A DNA stretch of 64,000 nt from Ascarosepion bandense (GCA_037127315.1 JBBBDQ010001155.1:1218501-1282500); one strand, 5' to 3'. Numbered from the stretch's first letter, positions 10,925 to 22,962 are shown. The notes: generated by a model from the sequence alone, not told the origin. Numbers and translations are program-made.

Positions 10925-12313
10925 CAAGTTTGATTCACGACTATTGGTGACTCTGTAATAGAGTGTTAAATGAGAGTAAGTCTTCTCTCCTTCCTTTCTT
11001 CACTCAATTTGAGGTGTTAACATCTGCTGATAAAGCAGATTGTTTTGCTCATAAATTCTCTTCTACTATTGACTCATCTGGAATATCTTTGCCTGACTTT
11101 TTGACACTTTCTTGAGTGATATACATATAACTCCATCCATGGTTTCTACTATCATTTCTAAACTGGATCCTCATAAACATATGGACACTGATGGCTGTTC
11201 CTGCAATAATCCTTGAGAAATGTGCTCCTGTTCTATCTAAATTACAGTAAGTTCCTTGCTGCTTCTTGCTTACCATTCTTGCTGGAAATCTTCATGTATA
11301 GTTTCAGTCTCTTGTGAACCATTTGATCCTTCTATCGACCTGTTAGCCTTTTACCTCTTTTTAACAAAGTACTAGAAACTCTAACTCTGAATTGGTTAAT
11401 CATCTCACATCACAGGGTCTTCTTTCAGATAAGCTATTTGGGTCTCTAGATCAACTGCTGATGTGTTAACAATTGTTGCTGAAAGAGCCTATCAAACCCA
11501 AGATAAGGATGAAAAAGTTCTGGCAGTTGATTTTAATGCTTCAAAAATGAAACAAATCCAAACTGCTCTCTTTTAATCATCTGAGAGAAGCTTTTATCAT
11601 CCAATCAGCATGGCTGATGCTAACCTCCAGAAGAATGACTCATTGCACAATTCTCAGACCTACTCTGGAAAGTGTATATTGAATCATATGCTAAGAAAGA
11701 GTGTTTCACTATGATTTGCTAGACAAGTTTTCTTGCCAGAATCTATCTTATGTATTTAAAAGTCTACCATTTGTCCTTACTTTGAATATTGCTATCACAT
11801 CTGGTCTGATGCTCCTGCTATATATTTAAAGATTCTTGATAAAATCCAAAGAAGAAACTGCAAAGTTATTGTTTCTGACCTGGCATCTTGGCTTCAGTTC
11901 CTTTCCAATTACTATAACATAGATTCTCTGTGCCTTTTCTATAAATACTCTCATGCTAATTACTCTGATGAACTCCCTGCTACAGTACCTTAACTTTTTA
12001 AGTGCAGTACTAGATTAACACCAAGCTTTCATCACTTTAAACCTGAAATGGCTAGATGTAACCATAAGTTCTATGCTAACATTTTCCTCTATCGTATTTC
12101 TCACTTATAGAGCTCTCTTCCAGCTTCTTGCTTCCCAGTCAATTTTGGTCTTTAAAAAATTAAATCTAATTTCAATCGTTATCTTCTGTTTTCTTAATTT
12201 TTGTTCTTTTATTGTCCTCTCTCTTTAATAGTAGTTTTTCTCATATTCTCTAACACTCAGTAACATCCTAATGGTTTTATTACCCTGTTTGGGGTAAATT
12301 GATTAAAAAGAGC
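10925..12313 (+). mobile_element. LINE family F1 (Jockey/CR1-like), decayed copy
   Basis: Frameshifted plus-strand translation matches the F1 copy at 17182-20735. Near 11005 FEVLTSADKADCFAHKFSS, then the DPHK and LEKCAPVLSKLQ region, an LLSDK..GS reverse-transcriptase block near 11420, PYFEYCYHIWSDAP-like residues near 11770 and the C-terminal RCNHKFYAN block near 12060. It ends TTTGGGGTAAATTGATTAAAA, the family 3' end. Many stops and indels; the endonuclease is missing. A non-LTR retrotransposon of this type would use a target-primed reverse transcriptase. Confidence 0.8.
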
Positions 12314-14575
12314 AGACAATAAAAGCTGAAGCTTACATAATATGATTTTCATATAAATTATTGTAGAAACATTGACTTGCGTAATAAAATCTGGCAAAAT
12401 GGATATGTGAAATCAACTCTTGCCTTTCAACACATTCCCAAATAAATGTTGAAATGAATAAAAAAAATATATTATGTTGATATTTGGTAAATTTAGTCAA
12501 TAGTGGCACATAGTGAAATAGGAGGTAGGAAGATTGCATTTCAGTAGGTTTTTAAATTACAAGTCAAATTCCCTGGCTTAAAGACAGGATCTCTGCAAAT
12601 ACCCCAGCCACAAGGTAAACCCATAATTAAAATGTTACCTCAAATAGAGGCTAGTTTATCTCAAAATTGTTTAGACTGTTATGAAAGTCTCTCCTTTTTT
12701 TTTTTGTATGAGAAGGGGGGGGCAATATTTACTGAATTAAGTGCATTGACATGAAAGCAGAAGAAGTGGACAAATATATGTTGTGTAAAGTAAATGCTTT
12801 TATTATTAGTCTACAGACTTTTTCCTTTGTATATATTTTTTCTTTTTTAGCTTACATATATTACATTTCCTCAAAGAATAAAAGTCTATCCATGGGAATA
12901 TGAATTTAACTGAAAAATTTACATTGTCCTCACTGCCTGCAAGACAAAAGAAAACCTGCATAAATAAATCAATGAAATTCTTTAAACTAATTTTAAATTT
13001 TACATTTCTTATTGAAAGTTTTTCACTCACTCAATGAAGAAATTGCTTTTTATTATTATGATTATTATTATAATATTGTGGATTCAGTTTGCATCATCTA
13101 TTTAAAATTTTGAAATTCGGACATGAAATTCCATGGCCTTTCTTTGACCTTTTAATAAAATCCTTGACCAAGACCTTTCGACTTCTCTTGATAAAATATA
13201 AAAACTGATTGTTTCCAACTAACATAGCATGAATATTCAACCAATCAAACTTGCCAAATCAATTACTAAGCATGCTTTATGAATAAAGATCAAGTGGATA
13301 TTCAGATGATAATGTAATGTTTATGATTATTTTCTAAAGTTTATCATCTAAAATTTGTAAAAATGAAAATCACAAGACAGTTTTAGTTGTAACTTCACTT
13401 AAATTAATGTCTACAAGCTTAGAAACAAATTATTCCTTCATTTTCTTAAAAAATGATGAAAGTGTCATGCAAAGAGGAAAAGGAATATTTTAGATAGTTT
13501 GCATGTTGTTATAATTAGATTGGCTTTCAAACATGAAAATTTTCTGAGTAAAACTGAAAAAAGATTCAGCTGAAATATTAATGAGCATAATTTATACAAA
13601 TTTAAACAGAAGTACATGAGTGAAAATGAAAACATGGCTGTATTTAATAATTCTTCAGAAATCTTTCACAAACACTGATTTGGGGAAATTAATAGAAATT
13701 ATTTAATTCCATTGAATTATTTCTACAATATACTGCTGATGTAGCTACTTCATGAAAGCAATTTGTATTGGATCAAATTGGAATTTGAAATACTCTTTTT
13801 TCTGATTGTTATGTCATCATTAATCAAATATAGTCCAATAATTTCTCTGAAAACTTTTTCCTCTTTTCAATTTGGGGTTGCTTCAATCATTTTCGCTTCA
13901 GACAAATGACGGTATCTCTTTTTTTCTTTTCTTTTTCCACTTGTGTACCCAACTTTCGCTGGTTTCAAAAGAACTGTATCACTGTTTACTGCTTTTCAGC
14001 TGATAAGTGTTAACCTTTCTGCTTGGTAAAGGTTGATAAAAACTTTCTTCTGTCTGCCAAGATCATGCATTGCACTATACAAGAGAGAAAGCCTTTGGGA
14101 AGAACAACACTTCAAATCATTTCTTTCTTGTGAGTTCTGGACAAATCAACTCTTAATAACAGCTTATGTGAAAAAGTGCATTCAGATGAAGCTGGCCTCT
14201 TAATTGTTTAAATTGATAAATTAGTTGCTGTCACTCTTGTCAAGAGTGAGAGCAACTAAAATATGGGTTTTATTTAAGAGTATAACAAAAGCCAGTTGGA
14301 CTTACTTTCTTCTCTGGTATTAAACATTTTCCAAAAAATGAATGGAGCAAAAAATAAGGCAGAGTTATGACTGAGAAAAGACATAAAAAGTAAGTAGAGA
14401 ATCAGCCTTTAAAAGGGAATAAAACAGTTTTCATTGTTACATTTGTTGTTCATGATTTTTTTGGTTAAAAAGGAATACAGAAATATTTGAAAAGCTTCTT
14501 TACAGAGCAGAATTTTATAATAGCAAGGAATAATAGGATTTTTGATGACATGCTAAAAACTAAGACAAAAAAAAA
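12314..14575. other. Intronic stretch with one near-perfect short palindrome
   Basis: No coding signal or known repeat is visible across this 2.2 kb apart from an inverted repeat at 14221-14259: TTAGTTGCTGTCACTCTTG, a single T, then the complementary arm with one mismatch. Confidence 0.55.
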
Positions 14576-14649
14576 AAGCAATCGGTTTCGCCCAGACCTT
14601 ATCAAGTTTTTAATTTCTGGGATTTTCTAAACTGTGATTAAAAGATGAA

Positions 14650-16165
14650 ATGAGAATTGAGGGGGAAAAAAAAAATTTATGGGGTGAACAACACTGCCAG
14701 ATAGTTAAAAACTTAAGAATGAATCACAATCTTGGGATTACGAAACATGATAAAGGTGCTGGTGTAGTGTTGCTGGATCATTCAGATTATGTATCTAAAA
14801 TGCATAATATTTTAAATGATGCATCTAAATTTATTAAGTTAAGTCCAGTTCAGACCCATGTTAGTACTGTGTCTATTGAAGTTAAATTTCAAAGACAACT
14901 ACTAAAGTGGGTTAAGAGTAGATTATTAACATCTGATATAATAGAGTTAATTAGACCCACTGGGTCTATTCATCCCTGTTTATATGGGTTACCAAAAGTC
15001 TATAAGAATGGTGTCCCATTATGACCCATTTTATCTATGATTGGGTCTTCCCAGCATAAGGTCACTAGTTGGCTCTCTAAAGTGCTACAACCTGTATCTT
15101 TGCACTTTCGTAGTTTTTGTATTAAAGATTCATTTACATTTGTGGAATCTATACAAAATGTTTCTCTCAGTAGTGGTTTCATGTGTTCGTTTGACATTTG
15201 TTCTTTATTCACTTGCATTCCTTTATTTGAGACAATAGAGATATGGTTGTGACTTGTTGTACTGTCCCTCTTTGTCTTCTCCAAATTTTTCAGAGAGTCT
15301 ATTTGTTGATTTGATGAAGCTCACCACCTCGTCAGTCGAATTCAGTTTCAATGATATTGTTTATCAACAGATTGATGGAGTTGCGATGGGTTCTCCCTTG
15401 GGACCATTGCTGGCTAATATTTTTGTTGGTTATTGTGTGACTGATTTTTTCTCACAATGTTCGTCCTTTAATGTATCATTGATATGTGGATGATACTTTT
15501 TGTCTTTTTACTAATGAGGACAAAGCTGACAATTTCCTCACTCTTTTAAATTCTGTTCATCCATCCTTTCAATTTACCGTTGAGAAGGAGTCAAATTGCT
15601 GTCTTTCCTTTTTGGACATTCTTGTACATAGGCATTGTACTGGCTTTTTGACTTCAGTATTTAGAAAGGATACTTTTATTGGATTATATATACGTTGGGA
15701 TTCATTCTGCCCACGTCAACGTAAAGTTAATTTAATTAAAACTTTGACTTATAGGGCTTTGAAAATTTGTTCCAGTTCCTTTCTTCACGGTGAAATGGAC
15801 TTTATTAAGATGACACTTTCCAAAAATGGATATCTTTTGGACATTTTGGATTCTGTTATGTCTCATGTCATCAATAATTTTTATAAGGTTAAGTCACAAG
15901 TAGTTAAAAAATGTCCAATTTATTTACAAATACCTTACATTGGAACAAATGTTGAGGTTTTAGCTAGGCGAATTTCTCAGTCTGTTGGCAAATGTTATTT
16001 TTCTGCCAATGTTCGTGTAATATTTTTTACGACAAATTCTTTCCTCCATTCGTAAGGATGTTTTACCTCCACTTCATATTAGTTCTGTTATTTACCAATT
16101 TCAATAGAAACATAGGTAGAACATTCCAGAATTTGGATCAAAGAGTTAAACAGCATTTACCTCCC
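14650..16165 (+). mobile_element. Penelope-like retroelement: reverse transcriptase plus GIY-YIG remnant
   Basis: The frame starts near 14650 and shows the Penelope N-terminal pattern KHDKGAGVVLLDHSDYVSKM, then PTGSIHPCLYGLPKVYKNG (GLPK motif), FNDIVYQQIDGVAMGSPLGP near 15345 and a YVDD-type active site, with DD near 15488 (MDDTFCLF). Downstream are the SFLDILVHR and RWDSFCPRQRKVNL blocks. The last visible part, IGRTFQNLDQRVKQHLPPRI near 16110-16160, corresponds to the start of the GIY-YIG endonuclease that Penelope elements use instead of an AP-type endonuclease. At least three frame breaks (near 15022, 15252, 15480) make it inactive. Homology stops at about 16165, where the antisense R2 repeat begins. 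Confidence 0.85.
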
Positions 16166-16500
16166 AGAATTTTGTCCTCACCTTTATTGCCATATTCACA
16201 ACATTTTGACCCTTGTACACTTCAGCCTTCTTCAGGTGTTTGAAATTTTAAACTGAACCTTGTATTTCATTCACCAGAGTAGATTGTTTTAGTTCCATGT
16301 GCCATGCTTCTTCAAGATATCTCAGTATCAGTTATCTCCCTGTCAACTCAACTCTTCAAGTTTGTTTTTTTTGTTTTGTTTCCTTCTGTAGCTAGTTATT
16401 GAACTCAAAACTCTAAGTGAAGTCACTGGATCACCATTTTTATCCATTAAGCCATGTGTCTGGTGTATGAAGTTTTGGGACTTTTAAACCAAATGTCTCA
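16166..16500 (-). mobile_element. SINE-like repeat R2, antisense copy
   Basis: On the minus strand: CACATGGCTTAATGGATAA (A-box-like), GAGTTCAATAACTAGC (B-box-like), GGGAGATAACTGATACTGAG, GGTTCAGTTTAAAATTTC, CACCTGAAGAAGGCTG and AATATGGCAATAAAGG. The same order occurs at 16850-17175 and 60290-60695. Likely a tRNA-derived SINE; the class is inferred from the box positions only. Confidence 0.65.
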
Positions 16501-16849
16501 GTAACCTTCGCCTTCCTTTTTTTTTTTTTTTAACAAGAGCATATATTACAGTTTCTGGTGTTAACATTGTTATTCTCTAGCACTCCATATTACTGGTTCC
16601 ATATTTTTATACATGGCCAGCTTAGTGGACTTTTGTGGTCTAGCATATATGCTGATCTTTTAAAGTTTTCTTATTTTCAAGTGATATTCTCTATCTATTA
16701 TTTCAATTTCATCCTACAAGGGGTCATATTCTCCCCTTTCCCTCCATATGTGGTCAGTCATACCAGTAATATGGAGTAGAGAAAAACAATAACAACACTA
16801 AATTATAATATGAGCTCTGGTTAAAAAAAAAAGGAAAGAAAAAAGGTTA

Positions 16850-17175
16850 CTGAGAAATTAGGTTTATAAGTCATAAAAATTCAAACACTGATGTCCTCAA
16901 GGCCACATGGATAAAAGCATTGGTTGTATCCATTGACTTAACCAAAAGAATTGTGAGTTCAATACCTGGCTACACCAGAGGTGAACAAAAAAAACAAACA
17001 AAAAAAAACAACAAAAAAAAACAAATAAACTTAGAGAATTGAATTAAAAGGGAGATAACTGTTACTGAGATACCTGGCACTTTTGATGAACAAAATAAAG
17101 GGTTTGATTTGAAATTCCAAATACCTGAAAGTCAAAGCCTACAATAGTAGAAATGACAACAGTCCAAACAATGTA
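16850..17175 (+). mobile_element. SINE-like repeat R2, plus-strand copy
   Basis: Contains CCACATGGATAAAAGC, GTGAGTTCAATACCTGGCTA, an A-rich insert, GGGAGATAACTGTTACTGAG, AATAAAGGGTTTGATTTG and a degraded tail ending near AATGTAAATAAG. It abuts the 3' end of the F1 LINE at 17182. Confidence 0.65.
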
Positions 17176-17271
17176 AATAAGTTTTTTTTTTTTATAAGCA
17201 TTTCACCCCAAGCAAGGCATGTCACTTCACTGCCACTACTGAGCAGGGGGCTACATAGAGTGGAGAAAGGA

Positions 17272-17388
17272 TGATTAAATATAGGAAATATCAGAGGGTG
17301 GGTGATAGGCGGGTAGGGATACCAAGAATGGTTAAATATAGGAAATGTCAGAGGGTGGGTGATAGGCGGGTAAGGATACCGAGAATGA
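17272..17388. repeat. 57-bp tandem duplication in the F1 3' UTR
   Basis: Two adjacent units share GTTAAATATAGGAAAT and GAGGGTGGGTGATAGGCGGG with few differences (spacing 57 bp). The F1 copy at 34700-35236 has only one unit at the equivalent place (about 35090-35150). Confidence 0.8.
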
Positions 17389-17427
17389 GGGTTGGGTAGA
17401 TGAGAGTGTTCTGAGAATAATTGGGAA

Positions 17428-19196
17428 TTAGGGTGATAGGAGGTGTCTATTGACCCTACATTTAAACACCTGGAGATTGTAGCTGTTGGGAAAGCAGACT
17501 TGTGGAAGGGCGTTCCACAGGCAGGAAGTGTGAGAAAAGAAGCTGTTGGAGTAGAATTTATGGTTACATCTTATCTGTTTAACTGTAAAAGGGTGGGACC
17601 TAGTTGCTAATCTAGTATCTTGTGTAAATTCCTGCTTAGGCGGCACCAGTGGTCTAAGTTCATCGGAGCAGAAGCCATGAAAGTACTTGTAGAAGAGGCA
17701 CAGAGAAGCCACATCACACCGGCGAGAGAGTGGTTGCAGCCGGTCTGCCAAGTCAGTATCAACCACATTACAGATCCTCCTTTGTATTTTGTCAACAAGC
17801 CCAAGGAGAGCAGCAGGGGCACCCGACCAGATATGGCAGCAATATTCAATACACGGGTGGATGGTAGATTTGTATATGTGCAGAATAGATTCAGGTGGGA
17901 AAAACTTCCGGGCCGTGCACAGAGAGCCGACTTTCATAGCAGCAGATTTGGCAATGGATTCGATATAGTCATTCCATTTGAGGTCCACCGAAAGTGTAAG
18001 GCCAAGGAGGCATAGTATTTTACTCTTTGGGAGGCTAGCCTGTCCCATGCTAATGGGAGGTAGATGCGATTGTCTATGGTGGTTAGTTGATAACAGCTTC
18101 GTTTTAGAAGCATTGACATTTACTAGCCATTTTCTACCCCAGGCCACTACGGATTGGAGGTCCTTTTCAAGCATGGCAGCGAGGTTCGCTTTGTCGCCCA
18201 CACCTGGTTTTTGATCGATGCGAGAGTAGATTGTTGTGTCATCGGCATACATGCCAACTTGGGATCTAATGTCGTCGGGGAGATCATTAATGTAGATCAG
18301 AAAGAGCGTGGGACCTAGGATAGAACCTTGAGGGACGCCGCGTTCGTATGGTAGTTTTGGGAGGCACGCCCATTTAATACCACCTTCAATGTGGGGTTAG
18401 ATAGGAATGACTGGATGAGGTCAAACAGATGTCCAGTTATCCCGTAGCTCCGCAGTTTGCACAAGAGGCCAGCATGCCAGACCCTGTCAAATGCATTGGA
18501 AATATCCAAGGCAATGGTTCGGGTTTTGCCATTCTTGTCAAGTGCCCGGTATATGTACTCAGTAATGGTTGTTAGCATATCAGCAGTAGACCTGGTGAAG
18601 CGAAACCTGTACTGTTTCTCAGAGAGAAGCCTGTGGGCCATGAGATGCTGAATCACCTCGGCGTTGATAATGGCTTCGAAAACTTTGCCAAAGATCAGAA
18701 GGAGACTAATAGGATGGTAATTGGCGGGGTTTGAGGGTTCGCCAGAATTCTTAAATATAGGAACTACACAGGAGGACTTCCAACAGGCAGGAAAACAGGA
18801 AGCAGATAGGCAGAGGTTATAGAGTTTAGAGAGGACAGAGGAGAGTTCTGGGGCACATTTCTTCAGTACTATGACTGGGATTCCGTCACCGCCGCTCGCT
18901 TTGTGTGGGTCAAGTTATGCAATTATCTTGGCGACCAGCGAGGGTGTAATGTGGACGTTATTTAGTTGAGCCTTAGTTCTGGGTGGGAAGTCGGGTGTAG
19001 GTATTCCTAACGAGTCCAGTGTCGAATTGGTGGAGAATCTACGGGCAAAGCATTCAGCCTTGTCCGCTGGGGAGGTGAGAACTTCAAATTCATTGATTAG
19101 TAGGGGTATTGAAGTCTTGCTCTTGTTGAGCACACTTTTGCAGAGTCGCCAGTAATCTTTGGAGCCAAACTTAGAGGATGCTATGCGTTGCCTCAT
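17428..19196 (-). pseudogene. F1 reverse transcriptase region
   Basis: In order on the minus strand: ADKAECFARRFS and LVAKIIA (about 19120-18915), the fingers/palm block with QYRFRFTRSTADML, LDISNAFDRVWHAGLLCKLR and SYGITGHLFDLIQSFLS (18656-18400), the catalytic MYADDTTIYS (18252), then the thumb and C-terminal tail with RKWLVNVNASKTKLL, STIHPCIEYCCHIWSGAP and LWNALPQVCFPNSYNLQVFK, ending HLLSP at 17428. The YADD aspartates are present. Between 18315 and 18252 the frame is broken just before the YADD box. The arrangement is the normal one for Jockey-superfamily reverse transcriptases; no RNase H domain is seen. Confidence 0.88.
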
Positions 19197-19415
19197 TCTG
19201 GTAGCAAACGCCCTCTTAATTCGTTCAGTACTTTTTTACACTTATTCCGTGCTGAGGCGAAAAGGCGCCTGTTTTTGTTTGACGAGCAGCTTCGATAGAG
19301 CCGGAAGAAATGGTTCTGATGGGCAATGGCGGCCAAGCAAGCGGGTGAGAACCAGGGAGACGAATTTGATTTTAGTTGGAATTTCCTGGCCAGGATAAAA
19401 GCATCGATGCCGGCC

Positions 19416-20200
19416 TTAACCCAAGAGGAGACCTCGGAGGCACAGTCTTCGACAGTCGCAGAGGAAGTCTCGGAACGAGTCCCAGTCTTCTCTCTGGTAG
19501 CAGTATGATATTCTGCTGGTCTGGTTTACTTGGGTAGAGTTAGCACGGAATGAGATGTTGATGGAGACTATGGCGTGGTCAGAGTTTCCGAGGGGGCAGA
19601 GCTGCCTGATAGTGCAGGAGTCTGGAATGGAGGTAAAGCAAAGGTCGAGTAAAGAGTCCCTTCTGTTAGGGTTATTAGAGAAACGTGTGGGGAAGTCCAC
19701 CACTTGCGTTAGAGCTTGGGTTATTGAAAAATACATGCTGCGGATCCCAGCAAGGTCGGTGGCTGAGTTTTCAAGCCACTTGGTGTGGTGGGCGTTAAAA
19801 TCGCCAAACACAAATATATGGGCAGATGGGTGAGAAGAAATGGCCCTGTCAATATTAGTAGAGATGCTATCAAGTACTGTACAGTCAGAGGAGGAGGGGG
19901 AGTGGTAGAGGAAGAAGAGATAGCTAACTGAGCTTAGAAGTGAGAGACGGAAGCACATGAAGGAATGATCCAGGGATTCAAGAGATGTGACCCTGGCTAG
20001 AGGGAGTTGTTCAATGACATATACACCAAGCCCATGCATATGGACATTGGAGTCCTTCCCGAAGAGGGGAAGGTAACCAGGAACGAACAGCTCCGAGGAG
20101 GGGATAGAAGGGTCAAGGTTAGTCTCACATATAGCTAAAATATCGGGTGAGTTAGAAGGAATGATTCTACACTATTAAAGTTACTGCAAATACCTCGTAT
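19416..20200 (-). pseudogene. F1 apurinic-type endonuclease region
   Basis: Shows the exonuclease/endonuclease/phosphatase fold landmarks of non-LTR elements: HSFMCFRLSLLSS, YLFFLYHSPSS, VFGDFNAHHTKWL (GDFNxH metal-site motif), VVDFPTRFS, RRDSLLDLCFTS and LGNSDHAIVSI (SDH motif near the C-terminal end). The catalytic GDFN and SDH residues are intact in a 207-codon open frame (20039-19416). The N-terminal part upstream of 20040 is in another frame. The domain nicks target DNA to prime reverse transcription. Confidence 0.88.
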
Positions 20201-20879
20201 GTTTGTGAAGGAAACGCAGATAGGTTTGGGCGATTTATGACTAGCTGGTTTAGTCTTGCTGTTTTGTTTGTTTAATTTCCTGCTGGTTTTAGTTGTGGAT
20301 AGAGAGAGGTCTAGAGTAGGGTCAGATGGTCGTTAATTGCAGCAGGTGAAGGATGGTGAATGGCGCCGCCTGCAGCATAATGTGGCCTCAGGGTGCATTA
20401 TATATGGTCGGGTCATAGTGTCTATCCATCCATGTCATGAATCTGACAACTAAGTCCAAATCCAAGCAAGGTAAATCTGAACAACAGGTAGCTCATAAAG
20501 CTGAAGGTAGTCTATCTAGGGAATTTTAAACCTCCGCTGCCTTGCAGTCATATCCAAATGATGTCCCAACAACTTTCTGGTAATTCTTACCCAATGCCAA
20601 ATGTAATGCCCGGCCTGGAAGAGAGGAGGTGGGCATGTAGTTCAGTCTCTCCCTATGTCATCGCTCAGGTGGAAAAATGTGGAGTTACCGTCCCTTATCC
20701 CTAATCCTTTTACAAAATTGGTACCTCTCTGGACATAAACAAACAAGGAAAGAAAAAAATGCTACAAACATTAACAACAGGTTAATGAAAATTTCTGGAA
20801 AGATTTTATATATGTAAGAACATTAAGAAAAGGGATGAGTATATTAAAGGCTATCCTAGAAAGAAGAAACTGATCTTAG

Positions 20880-21445
20880 TTACAGGTCCCTACAATAGCA
20901 GCAGGCCACCTGCTACTGTGAATGAGGATATTGCAAAACTCTTGTAATGTTTTCAGGTGTGTCATGTGTGTAAGAAAAGTGATCAATTGAATGGCTTCAC
21001 ACAGAAAGAAGGTAGAATGTTTCACTGGGAAAGTGATGGCTTTGGTCCAAGAAGAGTTATACTATATAAGTCATCATGCTCAATTCTGAATCCTATCTAT
21101 ACACACTGTCAAAATTCAAGGCAAATTCTCTTCTGCAGAAGAGTGGTTGCCCTAATGAATTAATGACAATGCATGGCTTCACAGTTGTTTAAAGACCAAG
21201 CAAGCAATCTCAGTACATGGCTGAAAAATATTGGCTTACCCATCCTATAGTCTAACCTGGCACTTACAGACTACCATGTTTTGACCCATGCAAAAGGCAC
21301 TCAAAAATCAGTAATTATCCAATGATGATGATGACATGAAAAAGGCAAGATGTACATAACTAATAAAGCAGCCAAGAAGCTTCTATAGCTATTCTCATTT
21401 CAACAAGGTTGAATATCATGATTAAGGACAATGTTGATGAATGGA
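20880..21445 (+). mobile_element. Mariner-like transposase relic B
   Basis: A decayed plus-strand frame ends with a block that aligns with mariner C-termini: YWLTHPIV-like and LQTTMF..MQKALKNQ residues at 21225-21310 (degraded HPPYSPDLAPSDYH..), then SNDDDDMKKA and KQPRSFYS and a final NKVEYHD near 21400. Upstream, SDQLNGFTQKEGRMFHWESD at 20974 may be the middle of the protein. No terminal repeats were found. Confidence 0.5.
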
Positions 21446-22653
21446 TTTGGAATCTTGAGACTTTTCCTTCAGTTTGGCGTGTTTCTATTAATAAAGCAGT
21501 TGTAATGAAAGAAAAACAGGGATTTTTAACTGAGCCTCATGAAAATATATGTTCAACTGGCAGCATAGTTTTTCACTTTCAAATTATTGTCCTCTTTATT
21601 TTGGGAAATAACTGTTTAAATGCTAAGGCTTTTGAGGACAAATGGAAAAAACACATTGCAAATATATGAATGATGTGTAAATAACAGAATGAAAAGATAG
21701 AAAGTTTCATTTTGTTTGTAGCAAGTTTAGGTAAATGCAGAAGCTAATGACTAACAGATGCCTTTCAGTAATGTCTGCTCTGATCTCTGTACCCAACTTC
21801 CACCTTGATATTTTCGCAGACATTTTTGAATAAGCTGGCATCTGTGGCCTTTGTCCCAAATGAATCTCATTCAGCCAAAGGGAGATGACAAACACTAATG
21901 AGTAAGAAGCCACAAATGTCCAGGTCAGTATAACTGGGGAAACCAAAGGCGTAAGGTGGGGAAGCAGCAGCAGGTTTTTCACTTACACTTGGTCAGAGTA
22001 GAAAAGAAACTCTCACAAGTGAAACCCACCAAATAAAACAAGATAGAGTTGATTTTTTTTTACGCACACTATATAAATACACACACACACACAACAAAAG
22101 CTATCTCACAAGGAAGACAAAAGTCAAGAAAAAATGTACATTTAATGTAGTTAAATTTAAATTTCTAAGTATCTTGCAGTCACTTCATAATGTTACCATC
22201 ATTTTCCTAATTACTCTCTAAAAGTTACTCTTTGAATAGAAACCATATACACACCAGGAGAGAAATTGAAGAGAATTCAACAAAACCTAATGAAAAATAA
22301 AGATAGCAAGTAAAAAGTTTGTGTGTGTATAAGAAAGAGAGATAAAAAAACAAAAACATTATATATGAGTGGATAGTGAGAAGTTATTAAATCTTAAAAA
22401 ATGGATAACTAACACCATATCCCAATAATTAAATTGTCATTTGTGCTCATACATTAATGACCCAACACTTTTAAACCCCAATATTTCCATTATTATACAG
22501 TATTGGTGGCCAAACCTTGATTTGTGAGCCACATGCATCTCTTTGACCTTTTAATATGGGGCTCATGGAAATATATTGGCTGAGCTCACTTTTTCATCAA
22601 CGTTAATATAAAAGATAAATAAGAAAAATTTCAATCTTTATAATTATTTACTG
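21446..22653. other. Intronic stretch with no recognised feature
   Basis: Contains a short (CA)n run near 22080-22093 and AT-rich unique sequence; nothing else is supportable. Confidence 0.5.
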
Positions 22654-22962
22654 GATGTGCGTTGTGGTGCAGTGGGTATCGCCTCAAAACGAGAAATCGG
22701 TGTACTGAGTTCAAATTCCAGTTGAATTCCTTACAATCAGTTATGCACAAATATCCTTGGGAAAGGTATTAATCCATCTCTTCCCTCCAGTTATGGGTTA
22801 AGTAGTAGGACATATTGGGTTCTATAGACTTGATCGGGAACCAGTCTACTGTAGAAAGCAATGGCAACCTGCTGCGGGATAATCTTTTGCCCAATCAGTC
22901 ATGTTTTTTTGAGACATTATCGCCAAAGCGTGTATCACGTATGGCACTTAACTGACCGGTTA
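22654..22962 (+). mobile_element. S1 SINE, essentially full-length plus-strand copy
   Basis: Starts GGATGTGCGTTGTGGTGCAG, with A box TGGTGCAGTGGGTATCG, B-box-like GAGTTCAAATTCC, the conserved TATGGGTTAAGTAG and CAACCTGCTGCGGGATAATC blocks, and the 3' end GGCACTTAACTGACCG. It lacks the 5S head found at 9633. About 63 bp separate it from a second copy. Confidence 0.9.

Larger units (their letters stand above)
16166..17175. repeat. Long palindrome made of two R2 copies and extra paired flanks
   Basis: Arm 16166-16596 pairs with 16763-17175. Pairing extends past the R2 bodies inward: CTCAGTAACCTT..CCTTCC(T)n at 16496-16531 faces GGAAAG..GGTTACTGAG at 16830-16860, and CTCCATATTACTGG at 16583-16596 faces CCAGTAATATGGAG at 16763-16776. 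About 166 bp separate the arms and carry no recognisable motif. Identity is moderate, so the structure is old. Confidence 0.72.
17182..20735 (-). mobile_element. LINE family F1 (Jockey/CR1-like), best-preserved copy
   Basis: Read on the minus strand. The 5' region (about 20735-20200) is probably untranslated sequence ending near FTNIRGICSNFNSVESF. The endonuclease follows (20150-19416), then the reverse transcriptase (19196-17428), then a 3' UTR ending CTTGCTTGGGGTGAAATG with an A-rich tail at 17182-17193. The GC content and longer frames contrast with the AT-rich surroundings, suggesting this is the youngest F1 copy here. Frame breaks near 19200, 18900, 18350 and 18255 make it non-autonomous. 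The 5' boundary is approximate. Exact clade (Jockey, CR1 or L2) cannot be fixed by eye. Confidence 0.85.

Noticed and set aside
14076..14260. Considered a small structural RNA gene around the palindrome
   Set aside because: Only a single 19-bp stem is seen, with no tRNA, snRNA or polymerase III signals.
17607..18214. Plus-strand frames of 131 and 78 codons over the F1 LINE
   Set aside because: They are shadows of the minus-strand reverse transcriptase, which carries recognisable motifs.
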